The notes beneath the pieces were generated by a model. It searched no databases and was not told where the DNA came from. It saw only the letters and a list, made by a program, of their open reading frames with translations. A DNA stretch of 16,770 nt from an uncultured Ignavibacteria bacterium (GTDB taxonomy: Bacteria; Bacteroidota; Ignavibacteria; SZUA-365), in assembly GCA_913060595.1 (NCBI GenBank), contig CAJXSA010000027.1, forward strand, positions 1-16,770. The letters are read 5' to 3'. The translations under genes were made by a program, and so were the position numbers. Position 1 is the first letter of the stretch, and each line of letters begins with the position of its first letter. Shown in pieces: positions 1 through 6,562 of this stretch.

Positions 1-225
1 CGCGCGCAGGCGCACAATTTCCTCCCCGCTGCTGTCCCAGGCCATGTCCGGATGTAGCGTCGTAGCGTCCAACGGCGGCGCAGTCTCCGTATCATCTGCG
101 CTGTGTTCCTGGCCGCGCAACGGAGCGACCGCGAAAAACAGAAGCAGCAGCGAGAAAAACACGGCGTTTACCCGTTGCTTCGTGGCTCCGATATCGATTT
201 TTTCCATTGCATCGAGCATATTCAT
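1..225 (-). CDS. Partial gene: N-terminus of a secreted protein of unknown function
   Basis: On the minus strand an ATG at 225 opens 75 codons with no stop, running off the left edge. The first ~20 residues are hydrophilic and charged, then a hydrophobic core follows (VFFSLLLLFFAVAPL, about residues 22-36) ending in RGQ. This looks like a Sec signal peptide cleaved near residue 39. The start of the mature part is acidic and Thr/Pro-rich, with no motif I recognise. ATGs at 219 and 207 are alternative starts; the one at 207 would give a more usual signal-peptide length. No clear Shine-Dalgarno site precedes any of them. The gene is divergent from the TlpA-like gene, with about 176 bases between them that hold no convincing promoter. 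Function cannot be assigned from the visible part. Confidence 0.6.
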   Translation of the reverse strand, partial: MNMLDAMEKIDIGATKQRVNAVFFSLLLLFFAVAPLRGQEHSADDTETAPPLDATTLHPDMAWDSSGEEIVRLRA

Positions 226-401
226 ACGATGCGCGAGGGGTAAAAACGAATCCACCCTGGTATTATTATCATCATACGCACATATCCACGGAACTTGCAC
301 CGGTGTGTTCGTGGTTGAAGATGAACAGCTATAGGAACAGATGCGCGGAAAAGTCTGATGCACCGCGCACCATCATCATCACCATACAAATGCAGAGCAG
401 T

Positions 402-875
402 ATGAAATCCATCGTTCTTACCCTCGCACTCCTTTTCGCCGCCACGACACTGTCCGCGCAGGTCGGTGAGCCGGCACCCGCATTCTCTCTCAAGGACAAG
501 GACGGTAAAGAGGTGACGCTGGCCTCCCTGAAAGGAAAAGTGGTCGTGCTCAACTTCTGGGCCACCTGGTGTCCCCCCTGTCGTGCAGAAATACCTGATT
601 TCAAGCGCGTGTACAGCGCATACAAAGACAAAGGCGTTGAGATTCTCGGTGTGTCTCTCGATCACAAGGGCTGGAACGTGGTCAAACCGTTCATAAAGAA
701 ATGGGATATCAATTACCCTGTCCTGCTCGGCGGTATGGAAATCGCCCGGGATTACGGAAACGTCCGTTCCATCCCGACGACCTTCATCATCGACAAAAAT
801 GGCAAAGTGGTCGACAGTCACGTCGGAGCGATGAAAGAGGATGCCCTCATAAAGAGTTTTGAAAAACTGCTCTGA
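402..875 (+). CDS. TlpA/ResA-like periplasmic thioredoxin-family protein
   Basis: A 157-residue exported thiol-disulfide oxidoreductase of the TlpA/ResA/AhpC-TSA type. Residues 1-20 are a signal peptide (MKSIVLTLALLFAATTLSAQ). The mature part opens with VGEPAPAFSL, typical of this family. The active-site motif WCPPC is at 56-60, followed by RAEIPDF, and the cis-Pro loop SIPTTF has Pro125. Such proteins act outside the cytoplasmic membrane, usually reducing disulfides during cytochrome c maturation or keeping envelope thiols reduced; the partner cannot be read from the sequence. The frame is open upstream to 207, but the signal peptide begins exactly at the ATG at 402, so that start is chosen (ATG 390 is a minor alternative). 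Shine-Dalgarno pairing is weak. The gene stands alone and is followed by a terminator. Confidence 0.9.
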   Translation: MKSIVLTLALLFAATTLSAQVGEPAPAFSLKDKDGKEVTLASLKGKVVVLNFWATWCPPCRAEIPDFKRVYSAYKDKGVEILGVSLDHKGWNVVKPFIKKWDINYPVLLGGMEIARDYGNVRSIPTTFIIDKNGKVVDSHVGAMKEDALIKSFEKLL

Positions 876-895
876 TATCTCCCTTCAACCGTACG

Positions 896-927
896 AAAAA
901 CCCGGCAGCCATGCCGGGTTTTTTTTT
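896..927. terminator. Bidirectional rho-independent terminator
   Basis: A perfect 6-bp stem CCCGGC/GCCGGG (901-906 and 913-918) with a 6-base loop is followed by nine T (919-927) and preceded by five A (896-900). It therefore works on the plus strand for the thioredoxin gene, 20 bases after its stop. On the minus strand it can end the sthA-meaB-lipoprotein-radA operon, about 145 bases past the radA stop. The 928-1070 stretch between it and radA is AT-rich and shows no gene. Confidence 0.85.
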
Positions 928-1070
928 GGATAAAGCAGTCGAACTACGCCGTTTTGTTCGCTTTTATCTTCATTTTCCATCGCAAAACGCGTGAAATATG
1001 TTCAGAAATCTGTGAAGATATCAAGATATTTCCATTTTTTTCCGCCAGAAATCTTCTCCTGAATCTGCAT

Positions 1071-2420
1071 TTATCCAAGGAGTTTTTCCATTGCCTCCGC
1101 CAGCAGATCCACTTCCACGATTTCGATCCCGCGCCGTTTCCGGTCAGCTATTCCGCCCCTGGGAATGAGAATGCGCTTGAAACCAAGCTTTTCTGCCTCA
1201 CTGACCCGCTTTTCCACCTGTCCCACCGCTCTCACCTCACCGCCGAGACCGACTTCTCCGACCAGCGCCGTCCCGTGATCCACAGCGGCGTCGCGGACGC
1301 TTGAAACCACGGCGGCACAGACGGCGAGATCCACCGCAGGTTCATCGATGCGAACGCCGCCCGCGATGTTGACGAACACGTCGTACTGACCGACCATCAT
1401 GCCGTAGCGCTTTTCCAGCACCGCGAGCAGCAGCGACACGCGCCTGCCGTCCACACCCGACACCGTGCGCTGCGGGGTTCCGTAATTGCTCGGCGTGACC
1501 AGGGCCTGCACTTCGATGAGCAGCGCGCGTGTTCCTTCGAGGCTCGCTGTCACGCAGGATCCGGAGATTCCCCGGGAGCGGTCGGAAAGAAACACCTCGC
1601 TGGGATTGGCGACCTCACGCAGTCCCTTTTCCTGCATCTCAAAAATGCCGATCTCATTCGTGCTGCCGAAGCGGTTTTTCAATCCCCGCACGATACGGTA
1701 GGTGTGGTGGTGATCCCCTTCGAACTGCAGCACGGTGTCAACCATATGCTCGAGCACGCGCGGACCGGCGATGACGCCGTCTTTCGTCACATGGCCGACG
1801 ACGACCATGGGAATATTCGTGCTTTTGGCGTGGCGCAGCAGCACCGCGGTGCTTTCGCGCACCTGTGAAATGCTGCCGGGCGCGCTCTCGAGTTCAGGAC
1901 GGAAAACGGTCTGTATCGAATCGATGACCACGAGATCGGGTTTCTGCTCATTGACGGCACGAAGGATGGCGTCGAGATTCGTCTCTGCGAGAACGAGAAA
2001 ATGGTCGCCCTGCACACCCAGCCGCTGCGCGCGCAGCTTGATCTGCCGCAGCGATTCCTCTCCGCTCACATACAGAATGCGCGCGGACGCGTGTCCCAGC
2101 TGCATCATGAGCGTCGATTTTCCGATGCCGGGATCTCCCCCGAGCAGTATCATCGAACCCGGAACAATGCCGCCACCGAGCACGCGATCCAGTTCCCCGA
2201 GTCCCGTCGCCAGCCGCTCATCGTGGCGCGCATCCACCTCGGTGATCGGATACACGCGCGCGTCGCCTGTCGCCGCGCGCGCGCCACGGCCTGCGCTCTC
2301 ATTGCGCACCACTTCTTCGGTGAGCGTGTTCCACTCGCCGCAGGCGTCACATTTCCCGCTCCAGCGCGCCGCGGTGGCGCCGCAGGACTGACAGACGAAA
2401 CGCGTTTTCTGCTTCGCCAC
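1071..2420 (-). CDS. radA: DNA repair protein RadA (Sms), recombination branch-migration ATPase
   Basis: A 449-residue protein of normal length for RadA/Sms, a RecA-like hexameric ATPase that promotes branch migration and processing of recombination intermediates. An N-terminal C4 zinc finger is visible (C10, C13, C24, C27, in CQSCG...CDACGEW). The Walker A motif GGDPGIGKST is at 94-103, followed by a RecA-type core with a Walker B-like VVIDS near 164-168. The RadA-specific KNRFG motif is at 248-252. The C-terminal part (about 275-449) is the Lon-protease-like domain, where RadA has no protease activity; the EPAVDLAV segment lies here. Translation starts at a GTG (2420), fixed by the conserved MAKxKTxFVCQ beginning. 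It begins three bases after the upstream lipoprotein stop, suggesting translational coupling. It is the last gene of the minus-strand operon. Confidence 0.97.
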   Translation of the reverse strand: MAKQKTRFVCQSCGATAARWSGKCDACGEWNTLTEEVVRNESAGRGARAATGDARVYPITEVDARHDERLATGLGELDRVLGGGIVPGSMILLGGDPGIGKSTLMMQLGHASARILYVSGEESLRQIKLRAQRLGVQGDHFLVLAETNLDAILRAVNEQKPDLVVIDSIQTVFRPELESAPGSISQVRESTAVLLRHAKSTNIPMVVVGHVTKDGVIAGPRVLEHMVDTVLQFEGDHHHTYRIVRGLKNRFGSTNEIGIFEMQEKGLREVANPSEVFLSDRSRGISGSCVTASLEGTRALLIEVQALVTPSNYGTPQRTVSGVDGRRVSLLLAVLEKRYGMMVGQYDVFVNIAGGVRIDEPAVDLAVCAAVVSSVRDAAVDHGTALVGEVGLGGEVRAVGQVEKRVSEAEKLGFKRILIPRGGIADRKRRGIEIVEVDLLAEAMEKLLG

Positions 2421-2423
2421 GGC

Positions 2424-3029
2424 TTAGCGCGTTTTCATGAGGGTGTTTTCGAGGTCGACCACCTGGATGCGGAACGATCCGGTGAACGTGACACGGACCG
2501 GTTTCGAATCCGCGTCAAAACTTTTCGTCACCCCGTTGATGGTCGCGTCGATGTAGCCGGACACATACCCGTCGCTGTTTTCCTCGATCGTGAGCTTTCC
2601 TTCATAAGACTCTCCGTCGATGCGCTTGCGATCTTCGCCGAGGTAGAAACGGTAGAACTCTGCGTTCGCCGCATCGGCGAGTGCGTAGCTTCCCGGTGCG
2701 AATGACGGCAGCTCTATGCCGAACCAGGTTTCGAGCGACTGTCCCGCCAGCGTGTCGAAGCTGGAAATGACAAGAACGCTGTTCTTTCCTTCCTTGAGCT
2801 GAATGACGCGGATTGCCTGCAGGGGATCGTCCACGTTCGTGGCTTCGTCGATGGTGGCATCCGGTATCGCATATCGCTCGCTGTACGTGTACACGCGCTC
2901 GGTGGGCGGCGGAGTCACCACGGTGTCTTTCTTCGCCACCGGGGGTGCTTCCGTCTTGAGTTCTTCCTTGGCGCCGCTGCATCCGGCAAGAACGAGCAGC
3001 GTGATGAGCAGGAAAGCTGCATACTTCAT
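2424..3029 (-). CDS. Putative lipoprotein of unknown function
   Basis: A 201-residue predicted lipoprotein. The start at 3029 is well supported: a GGAGGG ribosome site lies just upstream and the product begins with a lipoprotein signal, MKYAAFLLITLLVLAGC, with the lipobox LAGC and the lipidated Cys at residue 17. The frame is open further upstream (to 3143), but that part overlaps meaB and would bury the signal. After the Cys come a Lys/Glu/Pro-rich linker (about 18-44) and a globular part. The C-terminal region (SGYIDATING, VTFTGSFRIQVVDLE) looks like a small beta-sheet domain. I do not recognise a family. It sits 31 bases after meaB and 3 bases before radA, so it is co-transcribed with both, but this context does not reveal a role. 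Confidence 0.85.
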   Translation of the reverse strand: MKYAAFLLITLLVLAGCSGAKEELKTEAPPVAKKDTVVTPPPTERVYTYSERYAIPDATIDEATNVDDPLQAIRVIQLKEGKNSVLVISSFDTLAGQSLETWFGIELPSFAPGSYALADAANAEFYRFYLGEDRKRIDGESYEGKLTIEENSDGYVSGYIDATINGVTKSFDADSKPVRVTFTGSFRIQVVDLENTLMKTR

Positions 3030-3033
3030 ATAT

Positions 3034-3039
3034 CCCTCC
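3034..3039 (-). promoter_or_regulatory. Strong Shine-Dalgarno site deciding the lipoprotein start
   Basis: On the minus strand GGAGGG lies 4 bases before the ATG at 3029. Most genes in this window have weak Shine-Dalgarno sites, so this one stands out. It agrees with the signal-peptide start rather than the longer open frame reaching into meaB. Confidence 0.7.
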
Positions 3040-3060
3040 AGGGAAATTGTTGATGTATCG

Positions 3061-4206
3061 TCAAAGGGTTGATATTTCGTCGTCGAAGAACATTTCCAGC
3101 AAACGCTGTGCGGCGAGAAGCGGGGGAAGTGTTCCGTCCGCAACGCCGCGCTCGAGTGAGGGCAGCAGTTCAGCCACGCGCGGATGCGCGCGGAAGCGAT
3201 CCTGCAGCGACTGAGCGATGCTGTCCCGCATCCAGTCCAGCGCCTGCTCGCGCCGCTGCCTCTCCATCCAGCCGTTGTCTGTCATCAGATCCCTGTACCG
3301 CTGCACGGTATTCCATACTTCATCGATACCTTCGCGTGTCACCGCGGAGCAGGTCAGCACGGGCGGATTCCAGTCAGGAGCGGGATACTTCATCAGGTGC
3401 AGTGCCATTTCATATTCGCTGCGCGCCGCCTTCGCGGCCTGCAGGTTTTCACCGTCGGCCTTGTTGATGGCGACGGCGTCCGCCAGCTCCATGATTCCGC
3501 GTTTGATACCCTGCAGCGAATCACCGGCTCCCGCAAGCATGAGCAGGAGGAAGAAGTCCACCATGGAACGCACCATGGTCTCGGACTGTCCGACGCCGAC
3601 GGTTTCCACGAAAATCACGTCGAAACCCGCGGCCTCGCAGACCAGCATGGCCTCGCGCGTCTTGCGCGCGACACCGCCGAGGGAGCCGGCGGAGGGCGAA
3701 GGACGGATGAACGCGGCCGGATCGACCGACAGCTTTTCCATGCGCGTCTTGTCGCCCATGATGCTGCCGCCGGAACGCTGACTGCTCGGATCGATGGCCA
3801 GAACGGCGATACGGTGTCCCCGCGCGGTGAGCATCGATCCCAGCGCTTCGATGAAGCTGCTTTTTCCCACACCGGGCACACCCGTGATCCCGATGCGGAC
3901 GGAGCGGCCCGTATGCGGAAGCAGCTTTTCGATCACCTGGAGGGCGGTGCGATTGTGTTCCGTCCTGCGGCTCTCGATGAGAGTGATGGTTTTCCCGAGG
4001 ATGACGCGGTCGCCTGAGAGAATGCCCTCAACATGCTCGTCGATGCCCAGCTCGCGTCGGACACGACGCTGCGCGCCGGGTGCCGTGCTGCCGGGTGAGG
4101 CGACGCCCGGACGAACATCAAGCCGCCCGCCGGAACCGCGCGCGGTTCCCTCCTCACCGGATTCCGCGCCGCTGTGCGCTTCTCGATCGCGGTCGTCGTG
4201 ATTCAT
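3061..4206 (-). CDS. meaB: MeaB/ArgK-family GTPase (methylmalonyl-CoA mutase chaperone type)
   Basis: A 381-residue P-loop GTPase of the G3E MeaB/ArgK family. Characterised members gate B12 delivery to methylmalonyl-CoA mutase and protect or reactivate it in the cytosol. Visible motifs are the Walker A loop GVPGVGKS (109-116), the AIDPSSQRSGGSIMGDKTRM segment (137-156) typical of MeaB, the base-2/switch region ETVGVGQSE (201-209), and NKAD (248-251) for guanine recognition. The C-terminal helical part (about 295-381) is where family members dimerise. The first ~50 residues are a Gly/Arg/Glu-rich extension of low complexity. No other ATG, GTG or TTG occurs in frame before the conserved domain, so the extension appears real. 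It lies 18 bases after sthA and 31 bases before the lipoprotein. No mutase gene is in the window, so its client is unseen. Confidence 0.92.
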   Translation of the reverse strand: MNHDDRDREAHSGAESGEEGTARGSGGRLDVRPGVASPGSTAPGAQRRVRRELGIDEHVEGILSGDRVILGKTITLIESRRTEHNRTALQVIEKLLPHTGRSVRIGITGVPGVGKSSFIEALGSMLTARGHRIAVLAIDPSSQRSGGSIMGDKTRMEKLSVDPAAFIRPSPSAGSLGGVARKTREAMLVCEAAGFDVIFVETVGVGQSETMVRSMVDFFLLLMLAGAGDSLQGIKRGIMELADAVAINKADGENLQAAKAARSEYEMALHLMKYPAPDWNPPVLTCSAVTREGIDEVWNTVQRYRDLMTDNGWMERQRREQALDWMRDSIAQSLQDRFRAHPRVAELLPSLERGVADGTLPPLLAAQRLLEMFFDDEISTL

Positions 4207-4224
4207 GCTCTCACGAATCTCTTG

Positions 4225-5622
4225 TCAGAAAAGGCGGTTGTAGCCATTGAGCGCGGCGACGCGGTAGGCTTCCGCCATGGTGGGATAGTTGAATGTCGTG
4301 TTGATGAAATACGTGATCGTGTTGTGCTCGTCGGGCTGCGACATGATCGCCTGTCCGATATGCACGATCTCCGAAGCGTTCTGCCCGAAGCAGTGTATGC
4401 CAAGAACCTGCAGGGTTTCGCGGTGGAAGAGAATTTTCAGCATGCCGGCGGTCTTTCCCGTGATCTGTCCGCGGGCGAGATTGCGGAAGAAGGATCGTCC
4501 CACTTCATACGGCACCTTCGCCTCGGTCAGTTCGCGTTCGGTCTTGCCCACGCTCGAAATTTCGGGTGTGGTGTAGATGCCCGTCGGGAAATCCTGCACG
4601 AGCGTGGATTCGCATTTCCCCTCGGAGATATGCGTTCCGACATAGCGTCCCTGGTCATACGCCGCGCTGGAAAGGGAGGGGAAACCGACGATATCGCCGA
4701 CGGCATAAATGTGCGCGACTGCGGTCTGGTAGTTCTCATTCGTGCGGATATTTCCGCGGTGATCGACTTCGATGCCCAGCGGCTCGAGTCCGAGGGAAGC
4801 GGAGTTGCCGGTGCGGCCGTTCGCCCACAGGAGCACGTCGGATTTGATCTTTTTACCCGTCTTCAGGTGCAGGATGACGCCGTCGTCCACAACCTCGACG
4901 CGTTCGTATTCCTCGTTCTGGCGAATGAGAATGCCTTCCTCGTCACGCATGTGGTAGCTGAGCGCGTCGCTGATTTCATCGTCGAGGAATTCCAGCATGC
5001 GCGCGCGCGTGTTGACGAGGTTCACCTTGACATCGAGTCCCCGGAATGCCGATGCGTACTCGCTTCCCACCACGCCCGCACCGTAAATGGTGATCGTGTC
5101 GGGGATGCGCTGCATCTCGAGGATGGTGTCGCTGTCGAGTACGTACGGATTGTCGAAATCCACGTCTTCAGGGTGGTAGGGGTGGGAGCCCGTCGCGATC
5201 ACGAAATGATCCGCGCGGTACTCTCGCACGGCGCCTTCGTTGTCCTGCACCTGAATGGTGTGCGCATCGACGAAGCTCGCCTCGCCGTTGATCACGTCGA
5301 TGTCGTTCCTGTCGTAAAATCCGCGACGGTCGCGCACCTGTTTGCCCACCACATCGTCGACGCTTTCCATCAGTTCCGCGTAGGTAAGCTTGAGATTGCG
5401 GGTGACTTTGTCGAAGAGGGCGTTTTCCCGCAGCTCCGCGTACTGCCGTATTATATGTATCAGGGCCTTGCTGGGAATGGTGCCCCAGTGCGTGCAGCCG
5501 CCGCCCACTTCATAATGCCGTTCCACCACCGCGACGGATTTTCCCGCCTTGGCGGCCTTGATCGATGCGCCTTCACCACCGGGTCCGCTGCCGATGACTA
5601 TGATGTCGTATATCTTTTCCAT
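4225..5622 (-). CDS. sthA: Soluble (Si-specific) pyridine nucleotide transhydrogenase
   Basis: A 465-residue flavoprotein that moves reducing equivalents between NADPH and NAD+ in the cytosol; E. coli SthA (UdhA) is almost the same length. The FAD-binding Rossmann motif GSGPGGEGA is at 11-19. The region that holds CxxxxC in lipoamide dehydrogenase reads GGGCTHWGTIPSK (40-52). The first Cys is kept (C43) but the second is Thr (T48), the hallmark of SthA rather than dihydrolipoamide dehydrogenase. A second nucleotide-binding motif, YGAGVVGSEYAS, follows near residues 180-191. The C-terminal interface NTTFNYPTMAEAYRVAALNG matches SthA closely. The ATG at 5622 is chosen: the longer open frame begins with a TTG that overlaps the predicted -10 box. 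First gene of the operon sthA-meaB-lipoprotein-radA. Confidence 0.95.
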   Translation of the reverse strand: MEKIYDIIVIGSGPGGEGASIKAAKAGKSVAVVERHYEVGGGCTHWGTIPSKALIHIIRQYAELRENALFDKVTRNLKLTYAELMESVDDVVGKQVRDRRGFYDRNDIDVINGEASFVDAHTIQVQDNEGAVREYRADHFVIATGSHPYHPEDVDFDNPYVLDSDTILEMQRIPDTITIYGAGVVGSEYASAFRGLDVKVNLVNTRARMLEFLDDEISDALSYHMRDEEGILIRQNEEYERVEVVDDGVILHLKTGKKIKSDVLLWANGRTGNSASLGLEPLGIEVDHRGNIRTNENYQTAVAHIYAVGDIVGFPSLSSAAYDQGRYVGTHISEGKCESTLVQDFPTGIYTTPEISSVGKTERELTEAKVPYEVGRSFFRNLARGQITGKTAGMLKILFHRETLQVLGIHCFGQNASEIVHIGQAIMSQPDEHNTITYFINTTFNYPTMAEAYRVAALNGYNRLF

Positions 5623-5653
5623 AAATCCATGTTCTTTCGTGTCGACTTCCCGC

Positions 5654-5682
5654 AATATACGGATTGTCCTTTTTGCATTGAA
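5654..5682 (-). promoter_or_regulatory. Candidate promoter of the sthA operon
   Basis: Read on the minus strand, TTCAAT (5682-5677) and TATATT (5659-5654) are separated by 17 bases. The -10 box matches the sigma-70 consensus at five of six positions and the -35 box only at about three. Transcription would start near 5647, giving a leader of about 25 bases before the sthA ATG. It lies in the 117-base divergent gap shared with msrB. Pattern match only. Confidence 0.4.
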
Positions 5683-5739
5683 TTTCCCGCCGAGATTTGT
5701 TGTTTTTCCTGTGTCCGTTTCACCAAGGAAAACCGCTCT

Positions 5740-6291
5740 ATGAAATACATCTTGATGCTGGCGGCTCTGCTGATTCTCTCATCCCCGGGATGCAGGGCGC
5801 AGAGCTGCGGAGACGACGACCTGATGAAAGCCCGTGAAGGAAAATCCTCGACATTGAAGCACCGCCAGAAAGGAGAATTGACCATGCTTCCCATACAGAA
5901 AAGCGATGCGGACTGGAAAAAAGAACTGAGCGCAGAGGAATACCGCGTGCTGAGAGAGAAGGGCACGGAAATCGCATTCACAGGGAAGTACTACAAGCAC
6001 GACGCCGACGGCGTGTACCGCTGCGCGGGATGCGGCGCCGAGCTGTTCACATCCCATGAGAAGTACCACTCCGGATCCGGCTGGCCGAGCTTTTATGCGC
6101 CCAGGGACAGCAAGAGCATTATCATTCGCGAAGACCGCAGTCACGGCATGGTGCGCGAAGAAGTGCTCTGCGCCGCCTGCGGCGGGCATCTCGGACATGT
6201 CTTCGACGACGGCCCGCAGCCGACGGGACTGCGCTACTGCATCAATTCCGTTTCGCTGGACTTCGAAAGCAAGGACAATAACAAAGAATGA
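5740..6291 (+). CDS. msrB: Peptide-methionine (R)-S-oxide reductase MsrB with signal peptide
   Basis: A 183-residue MsrB, which reduces the R form of methionine sulfoxide in oxidised proteins. The catalytic domain (about 55-175) shows the family signature GTEIAFTGKYYKHDADG, two zinc CxxC pairs (C95/C98 and C144/C147), the SGSGWPSF segment, GGHLGHVFDDGP, and the catalytic Cys C167 in RYCINS. Ahead of it are ~22 residues of signal peptide (MKYILMLAALLILSSPGCRAQS), probably cleaved near RAQ; the Cys at 18 is in a poor lipobox. AAGGAA (5725-5730) precedes the start at good spacing. A second ATG (5884, residue 49) has an even better ribosome site and would give a 135-residue cytosolic enzyme of standard MsrB length. 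The frame is open far upstream, antisense to sthA, but that is not real coding. A terminator follows. Confidence 0.95.
   Translation: MKYILMLAALLILSSPGCRAQSCGDDDLMKAREGKSSTLKHRQKGELTMLPIQKSDADWKKELSAEEYRVLREKGTEIAFTGKYYKHDADGVYRCAGCGAELFTSHEKYHSGSGWPSFYAPRDSKSIIIREDRSHGMVREEVLCAACGGHLGHVFDDGPQPTGLRYCINSVSLDFESKDNNKE
5869..5875 (+). promoter_or_regulatory. Internal ribosome binding site within msrB
   Basis: AAAGGAG lies 8 bases before the in-frame ATG at 5884 (Met49 of the long form). Spacing and sequence are near ideal, stronger than the site of the upstream start. Initiation here would omit the signal peptide and leave the complete catalytic domain. Confidence 0.55.
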
Positions 6292-6328
6292 CACCGTCCT
6301 GACCCGATCCCGAATTCCGCCATATGAA

Positions 6329-6355
6329 CCGGGGGGGAACACCCCCCGGTTTTTT
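6329..6355 (+). terminator. Rho-independent terminator after msrB
   Basis: A perfect 8-bp GC stem CCGGGGGG/CCCCCCGG (6329-6336 and 6342-6349) with a 5-base loop is followed by six T (6350-6355). It lies 37 bases after the msrB stop and separates msrB from the secreted-protein operon. Confidence 0.88.
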
Positions 6356-6450
6356 GTGTCTTTCCTGTAACAATCAGGGCATTCATTTGTCTCTTGATAG
6401 TGCGCCGGCTTTTGAAGTTTTTCGTGAGGCGACATTCTTAAGCTTTTTCT

Positions 6451-6466
6451 GCACAAAAAGTTGTGC
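6451..6466. promoter_or_regulatory. Perfect palindrome upstream of the secreted-protein promoter, possible operator
   Basis: GCACAA and TTGTGC are perfect inverted repeats separated by four bases (AAAG). The dyad centre is about 60 bases before the transcription start expected from the promoter at 6484-6512, a usual distance for an activator. There is no T run, so it is not a terminator. The regulator is unknown and the site is not matched to a known consensus. Confidence 0.35.
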
Positions 6467-6483
6467 GTATCCGGTCCTGCCTG

Positions 6484-6512
6484 TTTACATGGTCGAAAAA
6501 AATGCCTATTAT
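6484..6512 (+). promoter_or_regulatory. Probable sigma-70-type promoter of the tandem secreted-protein operon
   Basis: TTTACA (6484-6489) and TATTAT (6507-6512) are spaced exactly 17 bases, each matching the standard sigma-70 consensus at five of six positions. Transcription would begin near 6519, giving a leader of about 44 bases before the ATG at 6563. The rest of the 6356-6562 gap holds only the palindrome at 6451-6466. Bacteroidota often use a different promoter consensus, so functional use is not certain. Confidence 0.5.
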
Positions 6513-6562
6513 GCGAACGGCATGCTCCGGAAATACTGAATGCATTACATCCACGGGCCTGT

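Noticed and set aside
261..270. TATTAT -10-like boxes in the 226-401 divergent gap
   Set aside because: No -35-like sequence lies at suitable spacing on either strand.
370..385. Short ATC trinucleotide run upstream of the thioredoxin gene
   Set aside because: Only three to four units, interrupted, with no sign of function.
993..1032. GAAATAT/ATATTTC inverted repeat downstream of radA
   Set aside because: A 7-bp AT-only stem with a 26-base loop in AT-rich sequence is expected by chance. The GC hairpin at 896-927 is a far better terminator.
4225..5655. Dihydrolipoamide dehydrogenase, and a TTG start at 5655, for the sthA gene
   Set aside because: The second redox Cys is Thr, as in SthA, so dihydrolipoamide dehydrogenase is unlikely. 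The TTG overlaps the predicted -10 box, and the ATG at 5622 matches the usual SthA N-terminus.
5664..5710. Plus-strand promoter candidates for msrB (TTGCAT with TTTGTT; a GAGATTTG element resembling the Bacteroidota -7 box)
   Set aside because: Each box matches poorly or the spacing is off, so neither is better than chance.
4174..5739. Long plus-strand open frame running into msrB
   Set aside because: It lies antisense to the highly conserved sthA and has no recognisable domain. It is in frame with msrB by chance; the msrB ribosome site and signal peptide mark the true start.
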